The translations under genes and the position numbers were made by a program. 64,000 bases of DNA from assembly GCA_024291935.2 (NCBI GenBank), contig CM044310.1, forward strand, positions 80,350,713 to 80,414,712, read 5' to 3'. The stretch is from Okapia johnstoni (taxonomy: Eukaryota > Chordata > Mammalia > Artiodactyla > Giraffidae). Under the pieces are notes generated by a model that saw only the letters and a list, made by a program, of their open reading frames with translations, made no database searches and was not told the DNA's origin. Shown here in pieces: positions 12,863 to 24,704 of the stretch. Positions within the stretch are counted from its first letter, which is position 1, and each line of letters starts with the position of its first letter.

Positions 12863-13755
12863 GGAGAAGAAAAGCGGGGAATGAAGCTGACTAGAGCCGG
12901 ACGTTTCCTGCGCTTTTAAACCTCTTCTCATTTTCGGTTTCTGGCTATAGACGTAAGTAACATTTTTCTTTACTCAGATTGAAATTACAAAGACCAATAG
13001 AAAAGGTGTGCTAGAGCAGCGGGCTCCTGTTGCCTGGATGTCTAATCCCAACCTCGATGAGTCAGTCCTTCGATAAGAGGTCAGCAGCCAGGGCTCTGAG
13101 GCAGGTAAAGGAAATGGTCCATTATTATAGGGGTTTCAAGCCAGGCTTCATGTTCTCTTACCAGGCACTGACAATTATATTTGTTTTTATTGGAGAATAA
13201 TAACCTTGGAGTTGAGCTGTATGTTTACACAAGAGGCATTGCTTTATGGGTTCTGTCATTTCCAAGTTCTTGTTGCCCAATACAAATGGGACACCTGATG
13301 GAACTCCCCTGAAGAGGAACTTGAACAGTTTAAATTGTGTTGATTTCACAGAGAATTGTACACATTGATCTATGCATCTGACCCTTGAGTATCTGGCCTC
13401 TGAAGGCCATCAGTTGAGTAGTACCAGGCATTGCTCTTAGCTTAATATAATGGTTGAAAAGAAGACAGGCAAGGTTGCTGCTCTTCTGGGGCGTAGTCTT
13501 TAACAGGGGGAGATGAGGACAAACAAGTAAAAGGAAGTGAACAGAGCAATGTACTATGTCAGCCTCAGGGGCTCTTGAAAGACTAATTCTTCTATTGTGT
13601 TCCACAGATACACAAGGTGAACTTTTGTGCCTTAATACATATATAAAGGTGACTGAACTACTAGAAATCCACTGAGCTTCTGTTTGATGTTTACTGATAA
13701 TGAATTTTCATCCTGCACATCTCTGAGTGTTCTTGAGTAAATTTTTCTCCCTTAG

Positions 13756-13898
13756 GTTGCAAAGAACACATCTTAGAAGATGCAAAATCTGACCCTGTCA
13801 GTGACACTTCCGACTTGGCGCTCCCACCTGAAATGCCAATTTTGATTGACTTCCATGCTCTGAAAGACATCCTCGGGCCCCCTATGTATGAAATGGAG
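13756..13898 (+). CDS. LONP2: LONP2 coding exon (linker and start of protease domain)
   Basis: This exon of the peroxisomal Lon protease homolog 2 encodes 48 residues running from GCKEHILED to PPMYEME. It has an acidic, serine-rich linker (DAKSDPVSDTSD) followed by the conserved LALPPEMPILIDFHALKDILGPP block that joins the ATPase module to the protease domain. The acceptor is a pyrimidine tract ending in CTTAG at 13,751-13,755, and the donor after 13,898 is GTGAGC. The exon takes one nucleotide from the preceding exon and ends in phase 0. Aligned to the known 852-residue human protein it covers about residues 599-646. LONP2 is an ATP-dependent serine protease of the peroxisomal matrix that helps process and degrade matrix proteins. 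Identity is very secure, because all four exons join in frame and place the catalytic serine exactly where expected. Confidence 0.97.
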
Positions 13899-14064
13899 GT
13901 GAGCATTCTCTTTTCTTCATTGATACTCACCTGTTTACTCTGTTGGTTTCCCTAATAGATTGGTGGAGAAATAGGTTTGGCTGTTTGGTAAGGCTGAATT
14001 TCGTCTTCAGATTAGAAACTTGTTTTCTCTCTAGTATTAAATGTTGGTACTTAATGTGATAATA

Positions 14065-14289
14065 GGGCTGCCCAGGTGGCACTAGTGGTAAAGAACTTGC
14101 CTACCAGTTCAGGAGACCTAAGAGATGTGGGTTTGATCCCTGGGTTGGGAAGATCTCCTGGAGGAGGGCGTGGCAACCCACTCGAGTATTCTTGCCTGGA
14201 GAATCCCATGGACCGAGGAGCCTGGCAGGCTATAGTCCGTGGGGTTGCAAAGAGTCAGACATGACTGAAGCGACTTAGCACAACACAAC
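14065..14289 (+). mobile_element. Bov-tA SINE, full length
   Basis: Runs from GGGCTGCCCAGGTGGC to AGCGACTTAGCACAACACAA. The 9-bp duplication GTGATAATA flanks it at 14,056-14,064 and 14,290-14,298. It carries a short extra AGATGTG piece in the tRNA-like half. Confidence 0.92.
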
Positions 14290-14469
14290 GTGATAATACA
14301 TATGGCTTTTGCAGAGCCCCAGAGACCTTGCCTGGGTGCTCCTTAGAAACCTCAGTCTGATCTTATTCTTTTCATTCAGTTCCATTTGAAGAACAGTGTC
14401 TCTGACTTTCTTCCTTAGAAATTCTGTATTCCTATTTATGTGTTTTAATTAAGAATTCTTCCTCTGTGC

Positions 14470-14752
14470 TTGGAGAAGGCAGTGGCAACCCAATCCAGTA
14501 CTTTTGCTGGGAGAATCCTATGGACGGAGGAGCCTGGTGGGCTGTAGTCCATGAGGTCGCGAAAGAGTCGGACACGACTGAGCAACTTCACTTTCACTTT
14601 TCCCTTTCATGCACTGGAGAAGGAAATGGCAACCCACTCCAGTGTTCTTGCCTGGAGAATCCCATGGACGGCGGAGCCTGGTAGGCTGCCGTCTATGGGG
14701 TCACACAGAGTCGGACACGGCTGACGCGACTTAGCAGCAGCAGCAGCAGCCT
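14470..14752 (+). mobile_element. Dimeric Bov-tA SINE ending in an AGC repeat
   Basis: Two head-to-tail right halves. The first runs from GGAGAAGGCAGTGGCAACCC to CTTTCACTTT. The second runs from CACTGGAGAAGGAAATGGCA to GCGACTTAGCAGCAGCAGC. This is the known dimeric Bov-tA layout; the CAG/AGC run at 14,738-14,752 is its tail. Confidence 0.85.
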
Positions 14753-16129
14753 CTCTGCTATCAAAGGCTTGGCAGAAGGCAGTAGGGAAACAGCCTAGTA
14801 CATAATACCTAAGGACATGAGCCTGGCTTTAGCTTCAGGTTGCTCTAGTGCAGACCAGATGACATCTTTCAGGATCTATTCTTCCATCGTTATTACTAGT
14901 TCTTTGCAGGTTAAACCCACATGCAAGTCCAGTTCTGTGTTGTTTTCTCTCCCCTAACCATCCCTCATAGCGGGATGCCAAGCCGTAAAGGCCTGGGAGC
15001 AGGATGGGTGGGAATAGGTATTTGAAGCTGTGATTACTGAGGTATTGTGATGTATTTCATAGGAGGCTTATATAAGCTTTCATGAAGCAGTTAATAGAAA
15101 AATATGTATGTTACTACTGAACTTACTGGCATCTTTCTTCAGAAGCTTTCCCATCACCTTTTCTGTATAAAGGAAAAAAAAAATTTCAGACTGTATATCT
15201 GGTAAGTTAAGCAGAAGACAGTCTCCCATCCAGCATTTGAAACCACTACCAGTAAATATGATTTTCCTCAAATCTTAAAACTGAGGGGAAATAGTTCCCA
15301 AAGCCGTCTTGTTGATCTGTTTAAACTCTGAGCTGGTCATTTAGCTAATGAGCCTCTACAATGCGATCAGCTACAAGAATAGAACACGTTTACTCTTGGC
15401 AGTAAATGTGGTCCTGAACAGTAGAATCAGAAACATTATTTTGCTTATTTGAATTCTTAAGATACTATGGATTTAAATTTTGAAGTGTTGAAAGAATTCG
15501 AGCAAAACTTATCTTGGTTGAGAAAGCTGTTTCCTGTTCTGAGTGAACCCAGTGATTTTGTGAGTGACGATGGAGACAGGTTCTGCTCCTGTGTGTCCAG
15601 CGGGCTTTTTGCTCTTGGCTTTCAGGACAAGTATGTATCAGTCGTCCTTTGGGAATTTACACCAAAGCAGTTAATAAAAACAAAAGATAGATCCTTGTTT
15701 CTGATGCATAGACCCTTCTCTCCCAGCCACATCTGCTCCTGTTAGGTTTGGAAGCATTGCTGACATTCTTGGAGCTTTAGCAGAGAAAGAGCCAAAGGAC
15801 AGAAAAGAGAAAGTTTATAAACACTGCTTAACAGCTCTGTTTGATATCATTACGAAAATGATTTTATTTTTCTTGTCGCATCTGAGCTATTACATATGAA
15901 CACTTTTACCAACATGAATCCTGTCGCCATTTTCCCATCTATAAATAGCATCTTAGAATAGAAGGTCCGGTGTCTGGGAGTTTGGAACCTTTTGTTCATT
16001 TTCCACAGCTGAGAGAATTTACGCTGGTGTGGGGGGGTTCTTTCTCTACCTCTAGTAGTCTGATGACCATCACCCTCTGCCTCAGCTTTTGCATCTATGA
16101 AGTAAAGATTTATGGAACATTTCTTCATT

Positions 16130-16275
16130 ATCCACAAGGGCCTTCTTTCTGCTCGGGGTCGTCCATTTTACACACAGGAAAAAGCTTGAATGAATCATGC
16201 AAAGTCACAGAAGGTGCAGTTAGTGAAGCCAGTCAGCCAGCTCAAATCCAGTATTCTTTCCACTCGCCTACAACA
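16130..16275 (-). mobile_element. MIR-like SINE fragment
   Basis: CATTTTACACACAGGAAAAA, GCAAAGTCACAGAAGGTGCA and CAGCTCAAATCCAGTATTCT match the MIR core order in reverse. Confidence 0.5.
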
Positions 16276-16439
16276 CCCTGCAGCCAAGTTGATTCCTGCC
16301 CCTTCCTCTCTGCTGCAAAAGAACTGCTTGAAGTACAGCAATGTAACATAAAGGCATACCTGCTCTACCTCAGAGTTTCACTTCTATTCTTACCAACTAT
16401 AGTGCTCTGTTTGGACTGGGAGGTGTAATTTTATAGAGC

Positions 16440-17480
16440 TGTTAGAAAAGAGAGGAGTTTTAAAGTCCCAGGAAAAGGATACGGCATGAAGAGCAGGGAG
16501 CCTGGGAAGAGGCCCTAAACAGTTGGGGTCACGTAGGAGAAGAGGAACCTTCACAGCAGAAACAGAAGGAGCAGGCCATTGGGTAAGAGCAGGACAAGGA
16601 TGCGGTGCTGCCACGAAAACTGAAGAGGAAACTGTCTGAGGAAGGGGGAACGTGGAGTTGTGTTTGCTGTCTGTGTCCTGGATCTGACAGCGTGGAGGGT
16701 GTGGGCGACCTTGACAGAGCAGGCTCACAGGGAGTGGTGGAGTGTGTGAAGAGGGTCTGGACGGTGGGGGAGTAGAAGGAGGTTGCCGGGAACTCTTTCT
16801 GCAGTTTGACTGTGATGGACCGCACACAAGTGAGGTGGCTGGAAGGGACAATGGAGGTCAGAGGGAGGGGGTTACACATGGCAGCCTGTTTGCTAATCAG
16901 AATAATTCCATAGAGTTGGACTGAGTTTGCTGGAGAGAGAGGTGGTACCCCAGGAGTAGAGTCTCTGGGAAAGTGCTATGGGAGGAAGTATCTATGATGA
17001 GGATCCACTGTGCAGGGGATGATGGAGAAAGGGCTAAGGAAGAGATGATAATGCTGGAACAAAGGTGCCCAAGGAGAGCGGTGAAGCTGGGACAGAGCTG
17101 GTGTATAACATGAGGATGGTAGTGGTGGTGGTCTTGAATACAAGTGAGCTGGAAGGTTAAGAAAGTGAGTGGTCAGGGAAGGGAGCGGTAGAAGTCAGAT
17201 TTCAGAGGTTGTATGGCTTCTGTTGGCAGTCAGAACCGGGAACAGGGTGGCTGGGTTAGGTTGAGGAGTACGTTTGGGGGGCCAAGGGGGCGTTTAGAGA
17301 CAGAGAAACCAGGTTGCATGAGTCTCAGGTACTTGCTGAAGACACCCAGGATGATGGCAGGGCTCAGGGTGGTCAATGGGGAGAAGAGTGGTTTTGAGTA
17401 TAGAAGGAAGTGAGCAGAAGGTGAAGATGGGAAATCCAGCCACCATAAACAGGACTTAGGAGGAGGAAGAGGCCTGTCAC
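16440..17480. other. Purine-rich intronic segment, unidentified
   Basis: About 1 kb with strong G+A bias on the + strand, many GGAGG, GAAGG and GTGGTGG runs, and higher GC than the surrounding intron. No conserved ORF is evident; the several overlapping frames on both strands lack domains. It may be an old LTR or other transposon that I do not recognise. Confidence 0.4.
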
Positions 17481-17596
17481 TCACAGGGATGAACCCCTCC
17501 CCCTGGATTGTGCTGGCGTCATCTGATGCATGGGAGTAATTATGTGTAGGTTTTTAGAAGTTGGTGAGTTAATGTATATAAAGTACCCACCATAGT

Positions 17597-17807
17597 ACCT
17601 GTGTGGATGCGTTTGTGCTGTCATGTTCGACTCTTTGTGACTCTATGGACTGTAGCCCATCAGGCTCCTCTGTCCATGGGATTTCCCAGACAAGAATACT
17701 GGAATGGGTTGCCATTTCCTTCTCCAGAGGATCTTCCCAACCCAGGGACTGAACCCGAGTCTCCTGCATCGGCAGGCAGATTCTTTACCACTGTGCCACC
17801 TAGGAAG
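17597..17807 (-). mobile_element. Bov-tA SINE, full length
   Basis: Reverse-oriented copy ending GCCACCTAGGAAG. The 11-bp duplication CCCACCATAGT flanks it at 17,586-17,596 and 17,808-17,818. Confidence 0.93.
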
Positions 17808-17985
17808 CCCACCATAGTGCCTAGTACATGCTAAAAAAATGAACAAATGCTAGTTTGTGAAACTACCGTGCACCCTAAAAACACACAGACCCATGTCTAG
17901 TCACAAAAGTAAAAGTCCCTGTGACTTTTATTGTAAGCCTCATTATTATTTGCTTTAATAACATGACTGTCCCTTACTATGCTTT

Positions 17986-18550
17986 CAGTTCAGTTCAGTT
18001 CAGTTCAGTTGCTCAGTCGTGTCCGACTCTTTGCGCCCCCCTGGACTGCAGCATACCAAACCTCCCTGTCCATCACCAACTCCCGGAGTTTACTCAAACT
18101 CATGTCCATCGAGTTGGTGATGCCATCCAACCATCTCATCCACTGTCATCCCCTTCTTCTCCTGCCTTCAATCTTTCCCAGCATCAGAGTCCTTTCCAGT
18201 GAGTCAGTTCTGTGCCTCAGGTGGCCAAAGTATTGGAGTTTCAGCTTCAGCATCAGTCCTTCCAATGAATAGTCAGGACTGATCTCCTTTAGGATGGACT
18301 GGTTTGATCTCCCTGCAGTCCAAGGGACTCTCACGAGTCTTCTCCAACACCACAGTTCAAAAGCATCAATTCTTCAGCACTCAGCCTTCTTTATAGTCCA
18401 ACTCTCAGGTCCATACATGACTACTGGAAAAACCATAGCCTTGACTAGATGGACCTTGGTTGGCAAAGTAATGTCTCTGCTTTTTAATATGCTGTCTAGG
18501 TTGGTCATAACTTTTCTTCCAAGGAGCAAGCGTCTTTTAATTTCATGGCT
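17986..18550 (-). mobile_element. RTE-BovB LINE 3' end
   Basis: Reverse-oriented 3' end of the BovB retrotransposon, beginning with a (CAGTT)n tail at 17,986-18,010. Translated on the - strand it gives QSILKEISPDYSLEGLMLKL and KLQYFGHLRHRTDSLERTLM, the C-terminal part of the BovB ORF2. Imperfect duplications CTATGCTTT and CTGTGCTTT lie at the two ends. It is 5'-truncated and broken. Confidence 0.9.
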
Positions 18551-19139
18551 ACTGTGCTTTACTTTTATTGAAGATGAGTCTGCAAAAATATGTTAGTACC
18601 AAAAAACGTTCCTGACCTAGCAAACTAACAGTGAGGAGGAACGACAGGAAGGCACACTTCTGCTTGTGTTACATTCCTGTAGAATTCTCTTAGCAGGATG
18701 AAAAAGGAGTTCCTGGACAAATGAGAAACTTTGTCTAGATTTCAAATTTAGGAACAGTATCATTAGTCACTTTTTCAGATACAATAACAAGATTAGTTAA
18801 ATCCACTTAAAAAAAAAATAAAAGATCTCCCTGTGTTACGAGATTTTAAAAATGGGAGAGAGTGAAGCAGGTGCAGGCACCTGAGGAAGTCTAGGCTTCC
18901 TTCTCCCTGACTGCTTCTCAGATCACCTCCTCATGGCAGGCCTGGATCCAGATATGGAGGATTTAGAAGGGGCCCAGCTGTTGAATCTTACTGAGCTAGT
19001 CAGTTATGAGATTGCTATCAATACTGGTAAACTTGGTCATGATCACTTTTATTGATCATGTGAACCTCTTTGGGGTGAGATGAGAATCTTACTTTCATTA
19101 TCATCCTAGTGAAGCCAAGAGAAGCCTCCACATGATTAG

Positions 19140-19177
<38 letters not shown>

Positions 19178-19195
19178 ATATATGTATATATCTGC
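19140..19195. repeat. CA microsatellite
   Basis: A (CA)n run of about 17 uninterrupted units followed by CATACACATATATGTATATA. It is likely polymorphic. Confidence 0.95.
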
Positions 19196-21340
19196 ATGTT
19201 GGATATACATACAGATTAGATACATTATATAAATGTTATACAATCCTGCAGTTCATACTCCCCTCCCCCCCCAAAAAAACCCGACATATGAAGAGTTCCT
19301 ATATACCTCTGGGGATCACAGTCTTAATCCCACAGATTGCAAATATGGTGACTCAGTCAGAAGAACACATAAATTCTAGGGTTTACAGGATGCATTTGAT
19401 TTTCAGCCTCAGAAAACCAGTCATCCAAGCCACGAGTGTGTTTTGTCCAGTCTGCTAATCCTGACAATCTGTCATCTGAGTATTTGTGACTCCATTCATA
19501 ATGAGTATGAAAGCCTCTGTGGTGTATGAAAAGCCCTTATCCAGACGACACTACCCTTAGAAAAAGCAGTAATAAAGAGAAGAAGAGACTAGCCATGGAG
19601 ATTTTAAAAAGCATCCTGAATAGAATGCATCAACAGGTGAATTCCAGGAGATTCCATCCATGTGCTTCCCTTGCTGACAGACACAATCAGCAGCTAGGAA
19701 TAACCAGGGTGTGTAAACATTAAGGAAATGTCCAAAGAGTAACGGTAGTAAATTCCTCCTCCATCCCTCTGATTCAGACCTGTCATGCCCCACACCCCTG
19801 TTAAGACTGCACCAACACTGCACTCACCTGGCCCACCACCAAGTCAATTGTGCCAAGGAAAGGCCTTACTGGAAGCATCTGAAAGCAGCTGGCTCTGGGC
19901 AGCACTGGTGTCAGGCCAGACGGGGCTGTGTCACACTGCTTCCAGGGGCTGACCCCAGGGCCCCTCCAAGCGAAACATTGCCGAAACACATTTACAACTA
20001 GAAAAATCAGATATTCCTCCAAAGACTTTACAGAAGTTGGCAGATGGAGAGCTGCTGTGGTGACAGCCCTGGCAGGAGCATAAAATATGGCGTATAAGCT
20101 ATAAAAGAAACCCATCGTGTGGTGTAACCATCACCATGGGGCAAACCTGTGCACATACCACAGCCATCTGACAGCACAGGTTTTGCATTTAGTGAGGCGC
20201 CGTGCTTGTGTTTGGAGAGAAGGCCCACGATATTATCCTGTCTTGAGTCCTTGGCACATGCTGGCCTCTCTGCTATGAAAAGGCATCCTGGCCTTTTTCT
20301 GTCCCAGCTCCCCGGAGACGGGCCCTCACCTCTGCAGGGCTCTCTGTAGACAAACGCTGGCTAGATCCTCTTGTTGCACTCCCCGTGCTGGGGGATTAGC
20401 GGCCCCTTGCGTGTTGTGGTTAGGCAGGTAGCCTGTTGCAGCCCTGAGGTTTTGACTTGCTATCCCTGTGATCTGTGATGGAGCCTGGCGCCAGATGCTA
20501 GTACAACCCCGATGGATGAAGGAAAAACTTCATCCCTCCAATGGCCACAGTAGTAACTAACCAGGTATTAAAACTGCAGGTGTTGGTCTGGGCTTGGAAG
20601 GGTCACAAAGAGTTGTGTGTATTTACTATTTCAGCCAGATATCAATAAATATCACTATTCAGTTAATCAAGAGTACAGAACAGTGAAATTGGCAGTGATT
20701 AGATGCTCAAATGCTCCTTAAACCCTGCTATCACTGAAGTGTTAGGAATGCAACCATACTTTATAAGACATATCCTATCATTAACTTTATTAAATATTTT
20801 AAACATTTCCTCAATTTGCATATTTACATGATTGATAGAATTATTACAGAAGAAACTGTTTCTTTGAACAAGCTTTAGTTAACAGATAAAGGAAACTGAA
20901 GCACCAGTTTGAAGGGAAATTGAATGACAAATGAACTTGAGATACTCATGTTCTGCTTTGACATTTAGAGGGAAAAATGTTTTAAGCATCAAGCTGAGGC
21001 CTGTCTTACCTAATATAATTGATGATTCCACAAACCTGTAATGGAGTTAGAAACTGGTAGCAAAGCACCAGTAGATATAGTTTTGAAATTATTTTGTTGA
21101 ATCTCATTAGGGAATTCTATAAAATACAAATTGTTCTATACACAGTTTAAGATGGCTGGGAAACTGCATTCAGAAACAAGAAAGAGCATATATCTCATCT
21201 TTTAAATTCATATTTACTTGTACTCACTATTTCTAAGGGAAAAATACATAGAAAATGGATGCTTGGTAGTTAGAGAATTGTTTATTTCAGAACAAATGAC
21301 TTTGAAGAGTATGACTCCCAAGTTCTTGAGTTACAGATTC

Positions 21341-21561
21341 TCTCTTTTTTTTTTTTTAATATATAATACTATATATATATGGTTTGGGCTTCATGGAGTC
21401 TTAATTGCTACACTCTTCATTGTGGTGCCTGGGCTTTTCTCTAGTTTAGGTGCGAGGGCCCAGTGGCACTGCGGCATGTGGGATTCCCCGGCCAGGGATC
21501 GAACCTGTGTCCCCGGCATTGGAGGGCTGATTCTTAACCACTGGACCGCCAGGGAAGCCCC
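21341..21561 (-). mobile_element. CHR-2 type SINE
   Basis: Reverse copy with a poly-T and (AT)n start, GGGATTCCCCGGCCAGGGAT and the end CTGGACCGCCAGGGAAGCCC. The short flanking repeat GATTCT is at both sides. Confidence 0.85.
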
Positions 21562-23513
21562 TGGATTCTTGACTGTCTTAGATGACTGTTATTAGCCTGA
21601 TCACGAGATTCTAGGTTTGATAGCAACTCCTGCCCTCAGCTCTCCCACCCGTTTTTTGTTGAGTTACACAGATTTGTCACTAGTCCCATTTTCAGGTTAG
21701 TATTAGAACACTTGCCATCAAGTTAGAATAAAGTGATTATGAGCCTGGATGGTTTTGGTTTGGCCACGTGCACTTATCTACCCTCCTGCCTTTCGGTGAA
21801 CTGTGCTCCAGTTACTTCTAGCCAGAGCAGCACGACTCCCCAGTAAATGGAGAGTGTTGGCAACTGGCTTGGTTTCTTGAAGCAATGTGATAATCAGCAT
21901 GAATCTTACTCTTGATTCTTTGGGTACATTATTTTGACAAAATGAGTTTTGAGGATTTAGCTATTTTAAAAAGGGGGGATTGTTCTTGTTACAGCTAACA
22001 GTTGTGCCGTATGGCTTTTTCTGTTAAATTAGCACAGGATTAAGTATATTGAGGATAATTGTTTAGGGCTGGTTCGCGTCACTCAGCCCTAGAAAAGAAC
22101 CATGCAGTAAAAACAGGAACTCCTGGCAAGTTCCCACCCACTAGATGTCGTTCAGGTATAGAGAATTGCTTTTATATTAGCAAGAACAGGCCTTGTGAAC
22201 ACTTTTATAAATAGTTGTTTCTGTGTTTTCCTTAAATAGTACTGATCTTCTGCACGTTGTTCTTTTGCATCTCTCTGCTTGAGTAGGTACAGAACAGGGC
22301 AGATGCGAAGGTGAAATGCATGGTGCACAGCATCAACTCAACCGTCACTGCAGCCTGGCCTTCCCAGTGTCTAACTTATCATTAAATATAAAATTAAAAT
22401 TTTAAACATAAAACCAACTTTAAAAATAGGCTTTTATGTTCACTATTAAAAACAAGTGCCCAATAGCTTCAAAGGATTTCACACATCCATTTAAAATCAG
22501 GATTTTCGGCATCTAAGCTCCTTGGAAAAGGAGGGAGCATCCCCCAACCAGCCCTTTAACCGAAAACTTATCCTATAGACTCGGCTGCACCTTAGAGAGA
22601 AGGTTACCTCGCAGTGGAAAAATCTCATGTTTGCATTAGAGCTGGGCTCATATATTGTGTCCAGTTCCTCTAACATGCATCGCTTCTATAGGAAAAGAAA
22701 TTTGGAGGCTCAGCATGTGCAGTAAAAGTTAACATGACTGTTTTTCAACTGTTACTTTGTGTATGTTTTCATAACTTGGATGTGTCTGGCTGGTAATCGC
22801 TGGTGAGTGACACAATCAGTTTAAGATGGCTGTGAGGGCTTATTGTTAACACTAGTGAGGGGGCTGAGCGAATTTGTTGATCTAATATAGATTGCGATGT
22901 CGTGGGTTTGTTCAGATTTATATGGACAGCGTCTGGGGATAAAAAAAAAAGAAGGCAGTGAGGCAGCATGGTGGGCCTCCGAGCCACAGAGAGGATCCAG
23001 GACATCCTGAAGCAGCAGTTTACAGCATCTCTGCAGCAATAAAGAAAAAGTAAAGATGAGTAGCGGAGAAGTGCGGTCCAGGGGCTTTAATAAATACCTT
23101 CACGATTGGCCTCTGGAGCTAACACTTCTCAACAGCATGTTTAAAAAGACGGTAGCAATTTCATGATTGCCTGAAATGAAGTTTGGCACTGGAGTGTTTT
23201 TAAATATGCAACCTAATAAAAATACTGAGGTAAATAAAACGATTGTGTTTGTTCCTTGAAAATTAGGGCATGTGGTGCTTAAGCATCGAAGTCATTCATA
23301 CATACTTTAAGGTAAAACTGTTTCTGATAAATGCCAGACCTCCTGACTTGGTAGAAAGCCTGTGTGACTCCAAATTGAGCGCAGTGATAAGTTCTTTGAG
23401 GTGCAACGTACGCTCGGGTCCTCTGATGGGGAGCCAGCCTCTGTGATTAGGTCAGCCTGAAAAGCATTTGGCTCTTGTTGACCTTACTGTTCATTTTCCT
23501 TCTTTCTCCCAAG

Positions 23514-23721
23514 GTGTCTGAGCGTTTGAGTCAACCAGGAGTGGCGATTGGTTTGGCTTGGACTCCCTTAGGCGGGGAAATCATGTTCGTGGAGGCAAGT
23601 CGGATGGATGGAGAAGGCCAGTTAACTCTGACCGGCCAACTGGGGAACGTCATGAAGGAGTCTGCCCACCTCGCCATCAGCTGGCTCCGCAGCAACGCCA
23701 AGAAATACCACCTGACCAATA
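23514..23721 (+). CDS. LONP2: LONP2 coding exon (core of Lon protease domain)
   Basis: The exon encodes 69 residues plus one base of the next codon: [21 protein letters not shown], then IMFVEAS and [26 protein letters not shown]. This is the characteristic first half of the Lon S16 peptidase fold (GxAxGLAWTxxGG, then LTGxLGxVMKESA). By alignment it covers about residues 647-715 of the 852-residue family protein. It starts with GTG (Val) straight after AAG and is not a translation start. The donor after 23,721 reads AATA|GTGAGG, with A instead of the usual G as the last exonic base, so it is weaker than its neighbours. The split codon becomes ACT (Thr), where I recall Ala in human. The ORF otherwise continues into the intron to a stop at 23,855. 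Confidence 0.97.
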
Positions 23722-24159
23722 GTGAGGGGCCTGCCCTGGGGTGGGGGCAGGGGTGGAGGGCGTGCTCAAAGCTGTGGGCAAAGAAGAGCCTTGGGATGAT
23801 GACCCAGGAGGCATCCCACAGTTCTGAAACAGAGATAAACAAGAGCTTTCAGTGATCACTTACACCGTAAAGCCCAGACCTTGGCTTTTGAACTGCGGTG
23901 GAAATTCTAGTTCCCAGTTGAGGACTGTTTGACTGGAACCTGAGCTGGAAACTGATTCCAAGAGTTTGTTTTGTTTCTCCTTCTACTTGGAATAGAATGA
24001 AGCTGTTCTTCCACACCCCTACTTACACTGCCCACTAATATTTTGAAGGATTTATTTACCCCCAAACATTCATTTTTATCTCTTTGATTTTCTTTTTTCA
24101 GAGAAAGAGAAAACAGGTTTAATTTTTCTACATCAAAATCTTTTTTTCCTTTCTTAAAG
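23722..24159 (+). other. LONP2: LONP2 intron, 438 bp
   Basis: This short intron has a GTGAGG donor and a TTCTTAAAG acceptor behind a T-rich tract at 24,138-24,155. I see no repeat or gene in it. Its size suits exon-definition splicing despite the weak donor. Confidence 0.9.
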
Positions 24160-24350
24160 CTTCTGGAAGTTTTGATCTTCTTGAGAACACAGACATCCAT
24201 CTGCACTTCCCAGCTGGAGCTGTCACAAAAGATGGACCATCTGCTGGAGTCACCATAGCAACGTGTCTGGCCTCACTTTTCAGTGGGCGGCTGGTGCGTT
24301 CAGATGTAGCCATGACTGGTGAAATCACACTACGAGGTCTTGTTCTTCCA
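24160..24350 (+). CDS. LONP2: LONP2 coding exon with catalytic serine
   Basis: The exon supplies two bases of the split Thr codon and 63 further residues: [40 protein letters not shown], then [23 protein letters not shown]. The GPSAG motif carries the nucleophilic serine of the Lon Ser-Lys dyad. Counting back from the 852-residue family length puts it at residue 743, the annotated active-site position in the human protein. The TGEITLRG(L)VLPVGG motif that follows is universal in Lon proteases and is split across this exon and the last one. The donor after 24,350 is a strong GTAAGT and the exon ends in phase 0. Confidence 0.97.
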
Positions 24351-24704
24351 GTAAGTATGAAAAAGCCTATTTATACGGTTTTTAAATTTTTTAATTTAAA
24401 ATTTTTATTAATAGTATTTTAAAATCTAAATTAATAGTAGTTTGCCTTTTTCCTATGAATGGCTTAGTTTTAAATACATATTTTTTATATCTGCAATTCA
24501 GATTTTAACATTTTGATCAAATAAAGGAAATACTGACAATTTTCCCCATGTTTTCCCTTCCGCTAAAAAAGAAAACTTGCTGACAGGAAAAAATACCAGT
24601 CTGGTCACCAGAAATATTAGCTGTTCAGATGAAAATTTGAGGCTTTGTTCTAGTTAATGAATTGTTAAATATACAGCATATGTGTGAAATAGGATGGTGG
24701 CTGT

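Larger units (their letters stand above)
1..13755 (+). other. LONP2: LONP2 intron (3' part), no coding exon recognised
   Basis: This is intronic sequence preceding the first recognisable LONP2 exon. The exon at 13,756 begins in phase 1, so one nucleotide of its first glycine codon must come from an upstream exon. I looked for the preceding Lon segment (the end of the AAA+ module) and saw no match, so that exon presumably lies to the left of the window. Open frames here, the longest being 165 codons at 2,942-3,439, have no recognisable domain and run through homopolymer A tracts. The interval is mostly AT-rich and contains old transposon debris listed separately. Stretches such as 1,600-2,940, 7,470-9,790 and 10,750-11,170 show nothing I can name. 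Confidence 0.8.
13899..23513 (+). other. LONP2: LONP2 intron, 9.6 kb
   Basis: The intron is bounded by a GTGAGC donor and a TTTCTCCCAAG acceptor. It carries at least five ruminant retroposons, listed separately: Bov-tA copies near 14.1, 14.5 and 17.6 kb, a BovB 3' end near 18 kb and a CHR-2 element near 21.4 kb, plus a CA microsatellite near 19.1 kb. The 14,760-16,130, 18,560-19,130, 19,200-21,340 and 21,565-23,500 stretches show no gene and no repeat that I can name with confidence. A segment at about 16.44-17.48 kb is markedly purine-rich and GC-richer than its surroundings. Open frames there are overlapping artefacts on both strands. Confidence 0.85.

Noticed and set aside
14738..14752. 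CAG trinucleotide repeat as a possible expansion locus
   Set aside because: It is the normal tail of a dimeric Bov-tA SINE, short and non-coding.
15467..15745. 92-codon open frame resembling a small protein
   Set aside because: It has plausible amino-acid content but no known domain and no splice or promoter context; most likely chance within the LONP2 intron.
16390..16879. Overlapping Pro/Ser-rich frames on the - strand
   Set aside because: They are the antisense of a purine-rich segment, which naturally yields stop-poor Pro/Ser-rich frames.
20028..20349. Possible exon near 20.1-20.3 kb with moderately GC-rich frames on both strands
   Set aside because: The known LONP2 protein is complete without it, and I found no convincing acceptor/donor pair in a compatible phase.
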